From assembly GCF_038595065.1 (NCBI RefSeq), contig NZ_CP152003.1, positions 662,001 to 726,000 of the forward strand: 64,000 bases of DNA. The letters run 5' to 3'. Positions 18,253 through 26,869 of this stretch are shown here, piece by piece (within the stretch, counting starts at the first letter, position 1; the number at the start of each line of letters is the position of its first letter). The position numbers were made by a program, and so were the translations under genes. Source of the DNA: Sutcliffiella sp. FSL R7-0096 (GTDB taxonomy: Bacteria; Bacillota; Bacilli; Bacillales; Bacillaceae_I). The notes under the pieces were generated by a model that worked only from the letters and a program-made list of their open reading frames with translations, was not told the DNA's origin and did not search any database.

Positions 18253-18740
18253 AATTCTATTGGCTGAAACAATCATTGGTGATTCTTTTACTTGTTTTAT
18301 TTGCGTTCATAGCAAATTTCAATTTGGTTAATCCTTATCTGACTATGAAAAGTACACTATTAAAACAACTTGCAGTCCTGGTGTCCATTTCACTGATCTT
18401 GTTTGCATGTAATCAGTTGCTTTATAACTATGCAAAGTATAAAAAGCAATTCATGCAACATCGGTTATGGAATAAAATGTCCATTATCCTCTTGGTTTGG
18501 CTACTGTTTTCCTTTGGGCTGTTTATCTTGTTATTTTTCATAACGCCATTACAAGACTTGCTCAATCAGCAAGCTTGGCTGATGTTTATGGTTATCTATT
18601 ACTTTTTGTTTTTCATAAATCTATTCATTTTGTCTATCGTACATAAGGTGGGGGACTCATCCGTAAAAGTAGAGAAGAAACTCGTCATCACATGGATCGG
18701 CTCTTCTCTATTGATTGCTATAATCTTATTCGTGGGTTGA
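18249..18740 (+). CDS. Five-helix membrane protein, unknown
   Basis: The product of 163 residues is almost wholly hydrophobic with five likely membrane helices (about 7-25, 38-56, 78-101, 112-133 and 146-163) and a Lys/Arg/His-rich loop after helix 2 (YAKYKKQFMQHRLWNK). I do not recognise a family. ATG 18249 overlaps the stop of the short leader frame. An in-frame ATG at 18228 lies inside that leader and has no clear site of its own. It stands alone, followed directly by a dispersed repeat hairpin. Confidence 0.65.
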   Translation: MKFYWLKQSLVILLLVLFAFIANFNLVNPYLTMKSTLLKQLAVLVSISLILFACNQLLYNYAKYKKQFMQHRLWNKMSIILLVWLLFSFGLFILLFFITPLQDLLNQQAWLMFMVIYYFLFFINLFILSIVHKVGDSSVKVEKKLVITWIGSSLLIAIILFVG

Positions 18741-18787
18741 AGGGACAGGCACTATGATCAGTGTTGGGTCGGCGTGGCTGTCCCTTC
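18737..18787. repeat. Dispersed CCTGTCCC-type repeat, paired copies forming a hairpin
   Basis: GAAGGGACAG (18741-18750) and CTGTCCCTTC (18777-18786) form a perfect 10-bp stem. The arms read as two inverted copies of the family core: GTGCCTGTCCC on the minus strand, and GGGTCGGCGTGGCTGTCCC on the plus strand. It may also serve as terminator for the membrane protein gene. Confidence 0.7.
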
Positions 18788-18799
18788 GAATCCTGATAG

Positions 18800-19599
18800 C
18801 TACTGAATCGGCATAAACGCCACAGCCCAACTACCGTCTTCTTCCTTCACCATCTGAAAGCCCCACTCTTGACCGTAGAGGTTTATATAGCTGATATATC
18901 CACTTTCCCCTCGCTCATGGAAGATGCCATATTGAATTCCAAAGAACTTCTCGCGGATTTGTTCAGGCGAAGAATGCCCCATTTCGCTCAAGTACTCCTC
19001 TTTATCAATTTGCATCATGTCTTGCCTATCTGTGTAAAGTTCATATCGTACTTCCCATTCGCCATCTAACGTCGCCTGTACATAAAGTTTCGCTATGCTG
19101 ATAGGGGTGAGGTCTAGTAACAATTGAGTATCGAAATCAGCTTTTAGCAGTTCGTAGACTTCTTGTTCGGCATCGGACAGCGCAAGTTCTCTGCGTTTGG
19201 ATTTGCTTCTAAAAGTTCGTGACTTCCACCATTTCCATAAAGCGTATCAATGGAATAAATAACTTGCCCATCTCTAGTTATCCCATGTAATTCAAACATT
19301 TCATCTGGTTCTATATCCACAAAAGCAAACCAATATTTTTTTCCGTTTTCTGAATAAATAACCTCTGCCTTATATTCTTGTTTACTTTAAACCTTTCTGA
19401 CAAGAACTTTAGAAATATCAGCGTTGGTTATCTTTCCAAAAACTATAGGAAACGGTGAATCTTCAGTAGTAGGAGATATAAATTCATGGCTTATGTAAGC
19501 ATCATCAATAATTGCATGTTCTCCGCCCTCTATAGGATGCTCCCAACCGAATTTAGTTTTATTTATAAACAAGGCACTTACCATTTCAATATTTTCCAC
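18800..19599 (-). pseudogene. Decayed gene of unknown family (in-frame stop and frameshift)
   Basis: A minus-strand frame from ATG 19599 runs 70 codons to a TAA at 19387-19389. The same frame then continues for about 80 codons of protein-like sequence (AEVIYSENGKKYWFAFVDIE, then DGQVIYSIDTLYGNGGSHELL). The final part continues in another frame from about 19190 to the stop at 18800 (AEQEVYELLKADFDTQLL, LYVQATLDGEWEVRYELYTD). That last part has no start codon after its preceding stop at 19237-19239. The simplest reading is one gene of about 260 codons broken by one stop and one frameshift. Two adjacent dead fragments are an alternative. Family not recognised. Confidence 0.6.
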
Positions 19600-19619
19600 T
19601 TTTTTAATTTGGTAAGTGA

Positions 19620-19898
19620 ATATATACTATTGGACTGGTTGTCATCAGACCTTTTCTGGAAGAAATCGTATATCGTGTATTGCTTCAAGGGTACCTCCAA
19701 TCTAAATTTAATAATTGGTTCGCGTTAATCATTTCCTCTTTACTTTTTGGATTAATGCATTTTGATAACATGGTTCACTCAGGCATACATGGATTCGTTT
19801 ATGGCTATTTGTTTATGAAATTTAGATCTATTTATCCTTCCTTAATACTGCATGTATTGTGGAACCTGTATGCAATGTTTTATTTTAATTATATTTAG
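19620..19898 (+). pseudogene. CPBP-family intramembrane protease remnant (N-terminus missing)
   Basis: The frame after the TGA at 19617 encodes the C-terminal catalytic part of a CPBP (CAAX/Abi type) membrane protease: FLEEIVYRVLLQGYLQ with the paired Glu and Arg, then FGLMHFDN and ILHVLWNLYAMF with the conserved His/Asn. The usual 100 or more upstream residues with several membrane helices are absent and there is no ATG with a ribosome site. It therefore looks like a fragment next to another decayed gene. Confidence 0.7.
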
Positions 19899-19912
19899 TA
19901 AGGAGAATCAAT

Positions 19913-20335
19913 GTGTTAAGACATATTCTAATTTCCGTATGCCTCATCTCTATTTTAGGTGCTTGTTTACAACAAGAAGCAGCAAAACCAAGCGAGATAA
20001 CATTAGAGGAGGTAGAAGCAGTGCTAATAGAGAAGGGCTTCATTTTAAAGAAACCTGCAATTCTAACAAGTGAAAACGTCTTTATCCAGGAGTTAAACGG
20101 TATTACACCTCGTGTATACAGTTTAGAAGGAAACACTTTATCCATATATGTATTTCCTTCATCAACAGAAAGATCAGAAGGAATTCAGGAATTTGATGAG
20201 AAAACTGCCACAATGGAATTAATAGAGCACAAGGCATATGGTATAAGTAATGCATTGATGTTTTATGTGAGCGATGAAGAAAAGAAGCAAAAAGACTTGT
20301 TTGAAACATTAATTTTACTAGATACTCCAGAGTAA
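19913..20335 (+). CDS. Small predicted lipoprotein
   Basis: A GTG start at 19913, seven bases after AAGGAG, gives 140 residues. The N-terminus is a short lipoprotein signal with lipobox SILGAC (Cys 18). The mature part is acidic, with EEVEAVLIEKGFILKK followed by beta-strand-like segments and VSDEEKKQKDLFETLILL. I do not recognise a named family; small lipoproteins of this form are common in Bacillus. It is 12 bases upstream of the methyltransferase gene and may share its transcript. Confidence 0.72.
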   Translation: MLRHILISVCLISILGACLQQEAAKPSEITLEEVEAVLIEKGFILKKPAILTSENVFIQELNGITPRVYSLEGNTLSIYVFPSSTERSEGIQEFDEKTATMELIEHKAYGISNALMFYVSDEEKKQKDLFETLILLDTPE

Positions 20336-20347
20336 GGAGGCAAAAAA

Positions 20348-21061
20348 ATGACCAACCCTACAAAGGACACCTACAACAAACTAGCACAAACTTATCAAAA
20401 TGATACGGATGAAGGAAGCCCTTATAACGCCTATTACGAACGTCCGGCAATGATGGCAGCCTTGCCACAGCACTTAAAAGGTAAGAATGTGCTGGATGCG
20501 GGTTGTTCAGCTGGATGGTATACTTCTCAATTGGTGCAGCAGGGTGCGGAAGTTACGGGAATTGATTTGAGTCCGGAAATGATAAAAGCTGCAAAGGAGA
20601 GGGTGGGGGAGGATGCGACCTTTCTTTGTCACGATCTCCAAGACCCACTGCCGTTTAAGGACAATTCCTTTGATATGATAGTCAGCTCGCTTACGCTTCA
20701 CTATTTGAAGGATTGGACCTCGACATTCCGGGAATACCATCGCGTGCTAAAACCAGAGGGAGCGGTTTTGTTTTCGGTTCATCATCCATTCATGGATTAT
20801 ACGCGCTTTCATTGTGAGAATTATTTTAAGACGCAGTTTTTAACGGATACTTGGCATAAGCCGACCATCACCATTGATGTCAGCTTTTACAGACGGCCCA
20901 TGCAGGACATCGTCAATAAAACTACTCAATTCTTCATCTTAGATAAGCTGATTGAACCAAAGCCACACGAGAAGATGAGAGAAGTGAAAGAGGAAGCGTA
21001 TCACTATCTCATGACAAGTCCGCATTTTCTGATTGTGAAGGCTATGTCTAAAAAAATATAA
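20348..21061 (+). CDS. Class I SAM-dependent methyltransferase
   Basis: The 237-residue protein shows the methyltransferase motif [16 protein letters not shown] at residues 48-62, the acidic residue of motif II in [11 protein letters not shown] and motif III/IV in [16 protein letters not shown]. This is the Methyltransf_11/UbiE-like type. The C-terminal 80 residues give no substrate clue. The start has AAGGAGG upstream. Substrate unknown. Confidence 0.87.
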   Translation: MTNPTKDTYNKLAQTYQNDTDEGSPYNAYYERPAMMAALPQHLKGKNVLDAGCSAGWYTSQLVQQGAEVTGIDLSPEMIKAAKERVGEDATFLCHDLQDPLPFKDNSFDMIVSSLTLHYLKDWTSTFREYHRVLKPEGAVLFSVHHPFMDYTRFHCENYFKTQFLTDTWHKPTITIDVSFYRRPMQDIVNKTTQFFILDKLIEPKPHEKMREVKEEAYHYLMTSPHFLIVKAMSKKI

Positions 21062-21100
21062 CAAAAGTGCCCAGAGATTTTGTTCTCTGGGCACTTTTGT
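21061..21100. terminator. Strong bidirectional terminator
   Basis: ACAAAAGTGCCCAGAGA (21061-21077) pairs perfectly over 17 bp with TCTCTGGGCACTTTTGT (21084-21100). It lies between the convergent methyltransferase and P450 genes and has A and T tracts on both sides. Confidence 0.9.
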
Positions 21101-21116
21101 TAGAAAGATTGTCTGA

Positions 21117-22400
21117 TCAAGGAGAATGGGGCGGCGTGCCTGTCCCCATCACTCGCACATCCCGCATCACAATTTTGCTTTCTGGCAAGCTAGGGATTTG
21201 GGACATACTGAAGCTCAAGTCTTGTTCGGGCAAGTTGTAATCTAGGCCATTTACTAGAAAGTCCAGGCTTACATTCATGATATCAACCGTCAGCCATTCT
21301 CCGGCACAGCGGTGACCGATATCATACTCCCCGCCACCTTGGGGGATAAAATCAAATGGACTTTTGTCCCAGGTTTTAAAGCGATCGGGCTCAAAGCGAT
21401 CTGGGTTCTCCCAATCTTCGGGATGATGGTTTGTTCCGTACAAGTCCAATAGGGTAAGGGTATCTTTTTCAAATTTATAGTCATTCCAAATAAAGTCTTC
21501 TTTTACTCTTGCTGCGGTAAAGGGGAAGAAAGGATAGAAGCGACGGACTTCCTGCACAAATCGTTGGAGACTCCCGCTTTCTCCTTCGTGTAACTTTGCA
21601 GCTTCCTCCGGATACTGATGTACCGCAAGAGCGGTAAAGCAAACATAAACAGAAATAGCAACAATCGGACGCAAAAGATTCAATAATTCCACGGCAACAA
21701 TCTCTTTATCAAGAAGTTCTCCGTTGAGGTCACGATGCATGGAGAATTGAAAGAGGGCTTTGTCTTTTGGTACATCTACTTTTTCTTCCCGGACTTCTTC
21801 GACCAGGTCTTCTAACCAGCTTTCTACACTGGAGCGGGATCTGCGTCCTTTCCAATGCTTTAACCCGATTGCAGCAGCAGATTCATACATATCACCCAAT
21901 TGAACGGAGAACTTCTCCACTTTATCTTCCGGAAGAGGGACGCCCGTCCACTCACAGGCAACCTGTGTGAGGATTTTCTTTGCTTCTATGTATAATTCTA
22001 TTTCCTCTTCGTGCTCCCATTTTAGAGCGGCAGCTTCCCAATGTTTTTTTGTGAGTTCGGAAACTTCCTTCAGGCTATCTTTCGACATAAGGGACATGAA
22101 CATTGCTTTTCGATGGTGGTGCGCTTCGCCGTCCATCGCTTGCACGCCGCCTTCACCGAAGAGCGTCTTTTGCAAACGTTTTGGAGCTGCGCCTTTTCGT
22201 TTGAATTTCTCATTATCATAAAAGATTTTTGCAGCTTCTTTTCCAGTCAGACAGATTGCTTTTTCTGCTAGGAGCGTGGTTTCAAAAATATTGGAGTGGA
22301 ACATATGACGGCGGTTCATAATGAACTGGTACCCTTCTTTTAAAAGCTTCAGGCTATGATCGAGTCCCTCTTCCTTAGGCATGGAATGATTATTTTCCAA
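21117..22400 (-). CDS. cypC: CYP152-family fatty acid peroxygenase
   Basis: The start is the TTG at 22400, behind AAGGAGG; length 427 residues. The heme-binding region FIPQGGGEYDIGHRCAGEWL carries the Cys ligand at residue 365, very close to its place in Bacillus P450 BS-beta. LLRPIVAIS supplies the Arg-Pro pair that holds the fatty acid carboxylate in CYP152 enzymes, which use hydrogen peroxide directly and lack redox partners. Expected reaction: alpha/beta-hydroxylation of fatty acids. Oddity: the last ten residues, MGTGTPPHSP, are encoded exactly by a copy of the dispersed repeat and make the protein about ten residues longer than usual. Confidence 0.93.
   Translation of the reverse strand: MENNHSMPKEEGLDHSLKLLKEGYQFIMNRRHMFHSNIFETTLLAEKAICLTGKEAAKIFYDNEKFKRKGAAPKRLQKTLFGEGGVQAMDGEAHHHRKAMFMSLMSKDSLKEVSELTKKHWEAAALKWEHEEEIELYIEAKKILTQVACEWTGVPLPEDKVEKFSVQLGDMYESAAAIGLKHWKGRRSRSSVESWLEDLVEEVREEKVDVPKDKALFQFSMHRDLNGELLDKEIVAVELLNLLRPIVAISVYVCFTALAVHQYPEEAAKLHEGESGSLQRFVQEVRRFYPFFPFTAARVKEDFIWNDYKFEKDTLTLLDLYGTNHHPEDWENPDRFEPDRFKTWDKSPFDFIPQGGGEYDIGHRCAGEWLTVDIMNVSLDFLVNGLDYNLPEQDLSFSMSQIPSLPESKIVMRDVRVMGTGTPPHSP
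21118..21148. repeat. Dispersed GTGCCTGTCCC repeat inside the P450 3' end
   Basis: The plus strand reads GGGGCGGCGTGCCTGTCCCC, a close match to the family found at 26741, 38778 and elsewhere. It lies within the coding frame and supplies the last codons and stop of the P450 gene. Confidence 0.75.
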
Positions 22401-22490
22401 ACAGATCCCTCCTTCATGTATCTATACTTTGTATATTTACTTCTTTCTTCCAACCTAAACGTAAGAAAAGGGGGAAAAGAGAATAAGGAG

Positions 22491-23045
22491 TCAATTAGGT
22501 GGATGGGGAGCACCTGGTGGGCTATATTTCGGGGGAACCCTTAACCATCCCCTGGATTTCATTAAATTTTTTAATGGTGCCGCATACTTCATTAATTGGA
22601 CCTGTATGGAAAAGAACAAAAGCCCTACATCGGTTCGAACCGTTTTGGACATTGCTTGGGCGCAAAAGGTAATGGAAGTGGCAACTTTAGCAGCTATAAG
22701 ATTTGCAATCTCATCTTCGGTCAGTTTTACCCCCTCTGGGATAGCACCTGGGTCGGATGCAGGTTTATTGGGATTAACAAGGGGCAATGGGACGCCTTCT
22801 TTAACGAGGAAATCTTCTATCCGTTTTGTATCAGACAGACTGCCGTCCAAGGCATCCTCCAACATGGCTTTCAAGTCCCTGTCAGTGGTACTGTTGAGTG
22901 CAACCTGATAAAGGGTATGCGCTTCCTTAAAAGCTGTAAAAGCCGTCCATAGATCCATTACTTCCCCTACATGTAAAGGTAGTTTAGGTTCTTCATCTGT
23001 GAAGTTTTTTATGATGGCGGCTATGGCTTCCAATGCATTAGTCAT
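22491..23045 (-). CDS. DUF3231 family protein (single unit)
   Basis: ATG 23045, with GGGAGG upstream, gives 184 residues. LHVGEVMDLWTAFTAFKEAH, a helical middle and DVGLLFFSIQVQLMKYAAPL are typical of one DUF3231 unit, whose tandem form occurs at 16988-18001. The family is predicted to be a ferritin-like helical bundle of unknown function. The C-terminus is a proline-rich tail (VPPKYSPPGAPHPPN). No operon partner. Confidence 0.78.
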   Translation of the reverse strand: MTNALEAIAAIIKNFTDEEPKLPLHVGEVMDLWTAFTAFKEAHTLYQVALNSTTDRDLKAMLEDALDGSLSDTKRIEDFLVKEGVPLPLVNPNKPASDPGAIPEGVKLTEDEIANLIAAKVATSITFCAQAMSKTVRTDVGLLFFSIQVQLMKYAAPLKNLMKSRGWLRVPPKYSPPGAPHPPN

Positions 23046-23084
23046 GGTGAAACCTCCCAAGCTATATTTGGTATATTTTTAACA

Positions 23085-23111
23085 AGTAGAGGGTAAATAT
23101 TCCCCTCTACT
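23085..23111 (-). terminator. Possible terminator of the phosphodiesterase gene
   Basis: AGTAGAGGG (23085-23093) and CCCTCTACT (23103-23111) form a 9-bp stem around the minus-strand stop region of the gene at 23107. The following T-rich stretch is broken, so efficiency is uncertain. Confidence 0.5.
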
Positions 23112-24657
23112 CTTCTTTTAACAAATCCAAGATGTAAGCTTTCAAATCCACCATCCTCCTGGAGGTTGGTTCTTTGTCGGTACCGGCAATAATTAGGGCA
23201 GCCAAGGTATCATCCTTATGGATTCCACCATGTTCCCCGCCGCCATCATGTACAGGTGCGGTCTCTGAAAAAGTAATATGTCCGGGTTTTGCAGTAATGA
23301 CAACAGAACCTGGTTGACTTAATAGGGCACTGGAAAGCTGATTAAGTGCGTCTGGATAATCTGTATAGGAAAGCTTCTTGTTTGAATCGTCCAGCTTTAG
23401 TTTAAGCACTTCCCCTGGGCCATCAATGGTCCAGGATTGTCCAAAGGAATCGGTCCATTCCCCGCCTTTCTTAAATCTAAAAGGCTCTTTCATCTCAGGA
23501 GTCCAGACAGTATACCAGTCATCTATGCTTGCTGCAGATAGAGCAACTCTTTTGTCCTCCATGGCTTTACGGGCAAGCTCTTCTTGTTGCACTTTCTTAT
23601 TTGTGGGATAAAGAAATGCCATGCGGTGATTGTTGGAAATCACAATATCACCTGAGGAAGGCTTTTCTTTAAAGGGGGCAATATGATAATCCCTGTAAAG
23701 CTCGTGTAAGTTTATTTTCACATCGTCCTCTTCCTCCGCTAGGGAAGCTTGGCCATGATCACCAAATAAAATAAAGATATTATCCTCTAGTGCATCGTCC
23801 CAATTTTCATAGACATCCAGTATTTCTTGAAGGTGGTGATCTACTTCTTTGAATCCTTTTACATAAGGGGGACTGTTTCGATGCGTCTTCTTATCCATTT
23901 CAGGAAAAAAAGCGAGCAGAAACTGTGGCTGTTGATTGGTTACTATCAATTTTTTTATCACTTCAGTCGCATAGTTATCTGAGAATCCTGCGCGCAATAG
24001 GAGTGCGTCTGGCAATCTTTCGTCCTTCAATACAGCTGGCCGATGAAAAGAACCGAAGGAAAAGACGTCGGGACCATAGGTTTCCACTTCATCATCGATC
24101 CCAATCAATTTATTGAGACCGAGCGGGGTTTGGAGCAAATGCTTGGTTTTTCCTCGGTATAAGAGTGTATTAATCGCGCCAGTCGAAATATCCTTTTCAT
24201 GCAATTCTTCAAAAATGGTCGTACTTTTTTTATTTAAATGAACGTTGTTTAATCGAAAGAATGCATCTTCCAAAGATTCCTTGAAACCCAACTTACGCAA
24301 TGTTTCAAAAGAAGTCCCATAGTCAATGATACGATCTTCCGTTGGGTCATACCAGGTCAGACCTGGTACCTTATGCTCGTATGGCATTTCCCCTGTGATA
24401 AGTGTCCCTTCGATGGCAACAGACATGGAAGGGAAAGGGGCAATCAAATCGGGATATACTTGTCCCTTCGACACAAAAAAACGCAGCGCAGGGAAATCAT
24501 CGCTTTTTACACTTTCTTCTATAAGCTCATTTGTCATCGAGTCCACCATAATCATTATGATATTCTTTTCAGGGGGAGTGCGGGCTTGTAGCTTTTCCCC
24601 TTGGCAAGCTGTTAACAAGGATGCTGTGCATAACATGATTAGTAGTATGATTTTCAT
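23107..24657 (-). CDS. Type I phosphodiesterase/alkaline phosphatase-fold lipoprotein
   Basis: I choose ATG 24657 with AGGAGT upstream (516 residues), because it gives a clean lipoprotein signal (LLTAC, Cys 18). The longer frame overlaps the preceding gene. The mature domain is of the nucleotide pyrophosphatase/phosphodiesterase type: metal and nucleophile region NIIMIMVDSMTN, LITGEMPYEH, the metal motif FGDHGQA and the late HDGGGEHGG. It should act outside the membrane on phosphodiesters or phosphate esters. It is 8 bases downstream of a glycolipid-type glycosyltransferase gene, which suggests a shared role in envelope lipid or polymer metabolism (inference). Confidence 0.82.
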   Translation of the reverse strand: MKIILLIMLCTASLLTACQGEKLQARTPPEKNIIMIMVDSMTNELIEESVKSDDFPALRFFVSKGQVYPDLIAPFPSMSVAIEGTLITGEMPYEHKVPGLTWYDPTEDRIIDYGTSFETLRKLGFKESLEDAFFRLNNVHLNKKSTTIFEELHEKDISTGAINTLLYRGKTKHLLQTPLGLNKLIGIDDEVETYGPDVFSFGSFHRPAVLKDERLPDALLLRAGFSDNYATEVIKKLIVTNQQPQFLLAFFPEMDKKTHRNSPPYVKGFKEVDHHLQEILDVYENWDDALEDNIFILFGDHGQASLAEEEDDVKINLHELYRDYHIAPFKEKPSSGDIVISNNHRMAFLYPTNKKVQQEELARKAMEDKRVALSAASIDDWYTVWTPEMKEPFRFKKGGEWTDSFGQSWTIDGPGEVLKLKLDDSNKKLSYTDYPDALNQLSSALLSQPGSVVITAKPGHITFSETAPVHDGGGEHGGIHKDDTLAALIIAGTDKEPTSRRMVDLKAYILDLLKEE

Positions 24658-24665
24658 AATAACTC

Positions 24666-25787
24666 CTAGTATTGATGTATTAAACGCAAGATGGTCTTTT
24701 GACATGCTAAAGGATCTATTTTTTGTTTGTAAGTATGAACATTTTCAAGCACGTGCTTTTTATTTTCAGAAGGTGATAACATTTCTTCAATCAGGGAGAG
24801 GACTTCGTGTTCATCATCAGCATAGAATGCTAAGTCATTGTTGGTGAGAAAATCACGGTTCTGCTCTTCATGCCCTGAAATTGGCTCGAAAATGATGAAA
24901 GGAATCCCTTTCATCAAAGCTTCAAAGCAGGTGACACCCCCGCACTTGGTGATGAGAATGTCGGAAGCATCCATCCAAACATCAATAGAGGAAACAAAGC
25001 CGATAACCATGATATTGGGATATCGACATGCCAAGTTATTCTCCAGGTAACGCCTTAAAACGATATTATGGCCGGTACAAATGATTATTTGGTATTGGTT
25101 TTTGTGGCTTGCAAGTTTTTCTGCTACTTTTTTCAAACCTCCAAGCCCTAGTCCTCCGCCCATTACAAGTATGGTCTGCATGTCTTCAATACCAAGCTTA
25201 TTCCGGGCAGTTGTTTTTTCTACTTTCCTCCAAAAGCCCGGCCTTGTAGGCAAACCGGTTATCTTTATTTGATTATTGGGTGTCCCGAGTAGCTCTAGGT
25301 CCGAATGCATATCCTGACTCGAAACAAGGTAATAATCAATTTGTGGGGACATCCATCCTGCATGTAAATGTAACTCAGTGATTAACATACAAAAGGTAAA
25401 AGGATGATTATTGGTATCCTTGATCCTAGAAACCACTATTTTTGAAAAAGGGTGAGTACAGATGACGACATCAGGCTTGAACTCACTTGTCAACCTATCT
25501 AATTTTTGAAACAAAAGTGTATGTAACAAAAGGTTCCACCATGCTGGTACTCCCTTTTGCTGACTGTTGGTGTATAGCTTTCTCCAAATGGAAGGATACC
25601 GTTCAATTAAGGTCATATATGTTTTGCAAATCAGCTTAAAAGCCATTGGTTGAAAGTGCTTTCCCAGCTCCATCACTTTTACCTCAACAGATGAATCTAT
25701 TTTTCGGATCCCTTCCATTAAGGAAAAAGCGACCGAAGTATGCCCCGATCCAAAAGCCTCTGATAAAATAAGAACTCGTTTACTCAA
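24666..25787 (-). CDS. MGDG-synthase/UgtP-like glycosyltransferase (GT28 fold)
   Basis: The TTG at 25787 is preceded by CAGGTGG; length 373 residues. The N-terminal domain matches the MGDG synthase type (LILSEAFGSGHTSVAFSLME, then PDVVICTHPFSKIV). The C-terminal half is the GT28 nucleotide-sugar domain (VMGGGLGLGG, SDILITKCGGVTCFEAL, GHEEQNRDFL). Relatives include Bacillus UgtP, which transfers glucose to diacylglycerol, and plant galactolipid synthases. Substrate here is probably a membrane lipid, but the sequence does not settle it. First gene of a two-gene operon with the phosphodiesterase. Confidence 0.85.
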   Translation of the reverse strand: MSKRVLILSEAFGSGHTSVAFSLMEGIRKIDSSVEVKVMELGKHFQPMAFKLICKTYMTLIERYPSIWRKLYTNSQQKGVPAWWNLLLHTLLFQKLDRLTSEFKPDVVICTHPFSKIVVSRIKDTNNHPFTFCMLITELHLHAGWMSPQIDYYLVSSQDMHSDLELLGTPNNQIKITGLPTRPGFWRKVEKTTARNKLGIEDMQTILVMGGGLGLGGLKKVAEKLASHKNQYQIIICTGHNIVLRRYLENNLACRYPNIMVIGFVSSIDVWMDASDILITKCGGVTCFEALMKGIPFIIFEPISGHEEQNRDFLTNNDLAFYADDEHEVLSLIEEMLSPSENKKHVLENVHTYKQKIDPLACQKTILRLIHQY

Positions 25788-25939
25788 AAGAAACCACCTG
25801 CTTCTAATTATCTTGCTCTTAGTATGAGGTGTTTCCTTAAATTTATTACTGTTTTTGAACTAAGGGGAAAGGTTTTGTAAGAGGTGTAAGAATAGGTAAT
25901 TGGGGAGGGAAACAGGGGGGGAAGAGAGGGAGAAGTAAA

Positions 25940-25975
25940 GAGTGGGAGTCGGCGGCTTCACCTGCTCCCCACTCC
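25940..25975 (-). terminator. Possible terminator of the small P-loop protein gene
   Basis: GAGTGGGAG (25940-25948) pairs with CTCCCCACTC (25965-25974), just after the minus-strand stop. No long T run follows on the minus strand. Confidence 0.45.
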
Positions 25976-26536
25976 TCAAAAACCAAAACGACCTTTTATC
26001 AACTGGGCGACTTCCGCCGCACTCTTATTCGTATTATTAATCTTCATATAGTTCTCAAATGGTATTTCTCCTTCCATTGAGTTCAAACGATGCTTCTTCA
26101 AGGTCTCCATCAGATCATTTTCCGACCATTCCAAGTCCCTCTTTTTAGGCTTGTGTTCCAGTCGGTTTGGCGTTTTATTTCGCTCCAGCCGCTTGTCTAG
26201 ATCTGCTTCTAATTCCACAAAGTAAACAGTGGCCCCTCTCGACTCAAACAGCTGGGTGAGATTCTTCACATACTCCCAATCCGACTCCATATCAAACATC
26301 CACACATAAGTGAACATCATACCGTATAGGTCACTTTTAGAAACCTCTTCAAAAATCTCCTGACGGAACAAGTTCACCAACCGCTTGGCTTCCTTTGTGC
26401 TGTAATCAAAAAAATGACCAACCAAGTCGATTGTCATATGGTTATGAAAAAGCTTCAAATCCGTTATTCTCGCTAACTCCTGCCCAACCGTCATCTTCCC
26501 AACCGCTTGGGGGCCGAATATGTGTACAAATTTCAT
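25976..26536 (-). CDS. Small P-loop (shikimate kinase-like) protein
   Basis: The 186-residue protein begins MKFVHIFGPQAVGKMTVG, a Walker A loop of the adenylate/shikimate kinase type. It continues with LFHNHMTIDLV, a DMESDWEYV segment and a late LERNKTPNRLEHK basic region like the lid of small-molecule kinases. ATG 26536 has AAGGAGCG upstream. Proteins of this kind are common as single genes in Bacillus and are labelled AAA or shikimate kinase; the substrate is unknown. Confidence 0.78.
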   Translation of the reverse strand: MKFVHIFGPQAVGKMTVGQELARITDLKLFHNHMTIDLVGHFFDYSTKEAKRLVNLFRQEIFEEVSKSDLYGMMFTYVWMFDMESDWEYVKNLTQLFESRGATVYFVELEADLDKRLERNKTPNRLEHKPKKRDLEWSENDLMETLKKHRLNSMEGEIPFENYMKINNTNKSAAEVAQLIKGRFGF

Positions 26537-26566
26537 AATGGTCGCTCCTTGCTATTCTTAGGATAT

Positions 26567-26700
26567 CTATATTCTCCAGAAAAGAATTAGGGTTATTTTA
26601 ACATAAAATACCATAGATTATTGTTAAAAAATTGAATAATTTTATATTTCTGAAACTAAAACAATGGGACTTTATGTTAAAGTTTAGTGGAGAATATCTT
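26567..26700. repeat. Long imperfect inverted repeat in intergenic DNA
   Basis: ATATTCTCCA (26569-26578) and TGGAGAATAT (26688-26697) are exact inverted copies. Inside them TTTTAACATAAAATACCAT (26597-26615) matches ATGGGACTTTATGTTAAAG (26664-26682) in inverted order with a few mismatches. The whole AT-rich unit is about 130 bp without a gene, compatible with a small non-autonomous element or a structured 5' region. Confidence 0.5.
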
Positions 26701-26740
26701 ACCGAATGCTGGAAGCTAGCTTAAGGGGGGAAGTAGGGAG

Positions 26741-26760
26741 CGTGCCTGTCCCCCTCGTCT
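26741..26760. repeat. Dispersed GTGCCTGTCCC repeat
   Basis: GGGAGCGTGCCTGTCCCC is a plus-strand copy of the dispersed family. It lies in the 333-bp gap before the small Gly/Phe-rich protein gene. Confidence 0.65.
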
Positions 26761-26869
26761 CCCTTCCACCCGATCCTACTAGGCAAACGCACATCTTTCT
26801 AGGTACAAGTTTATAGACTCATGTCCCGTGAATACCATGGTATGGAATAACTTTAGGGAGTGTAGTCTA

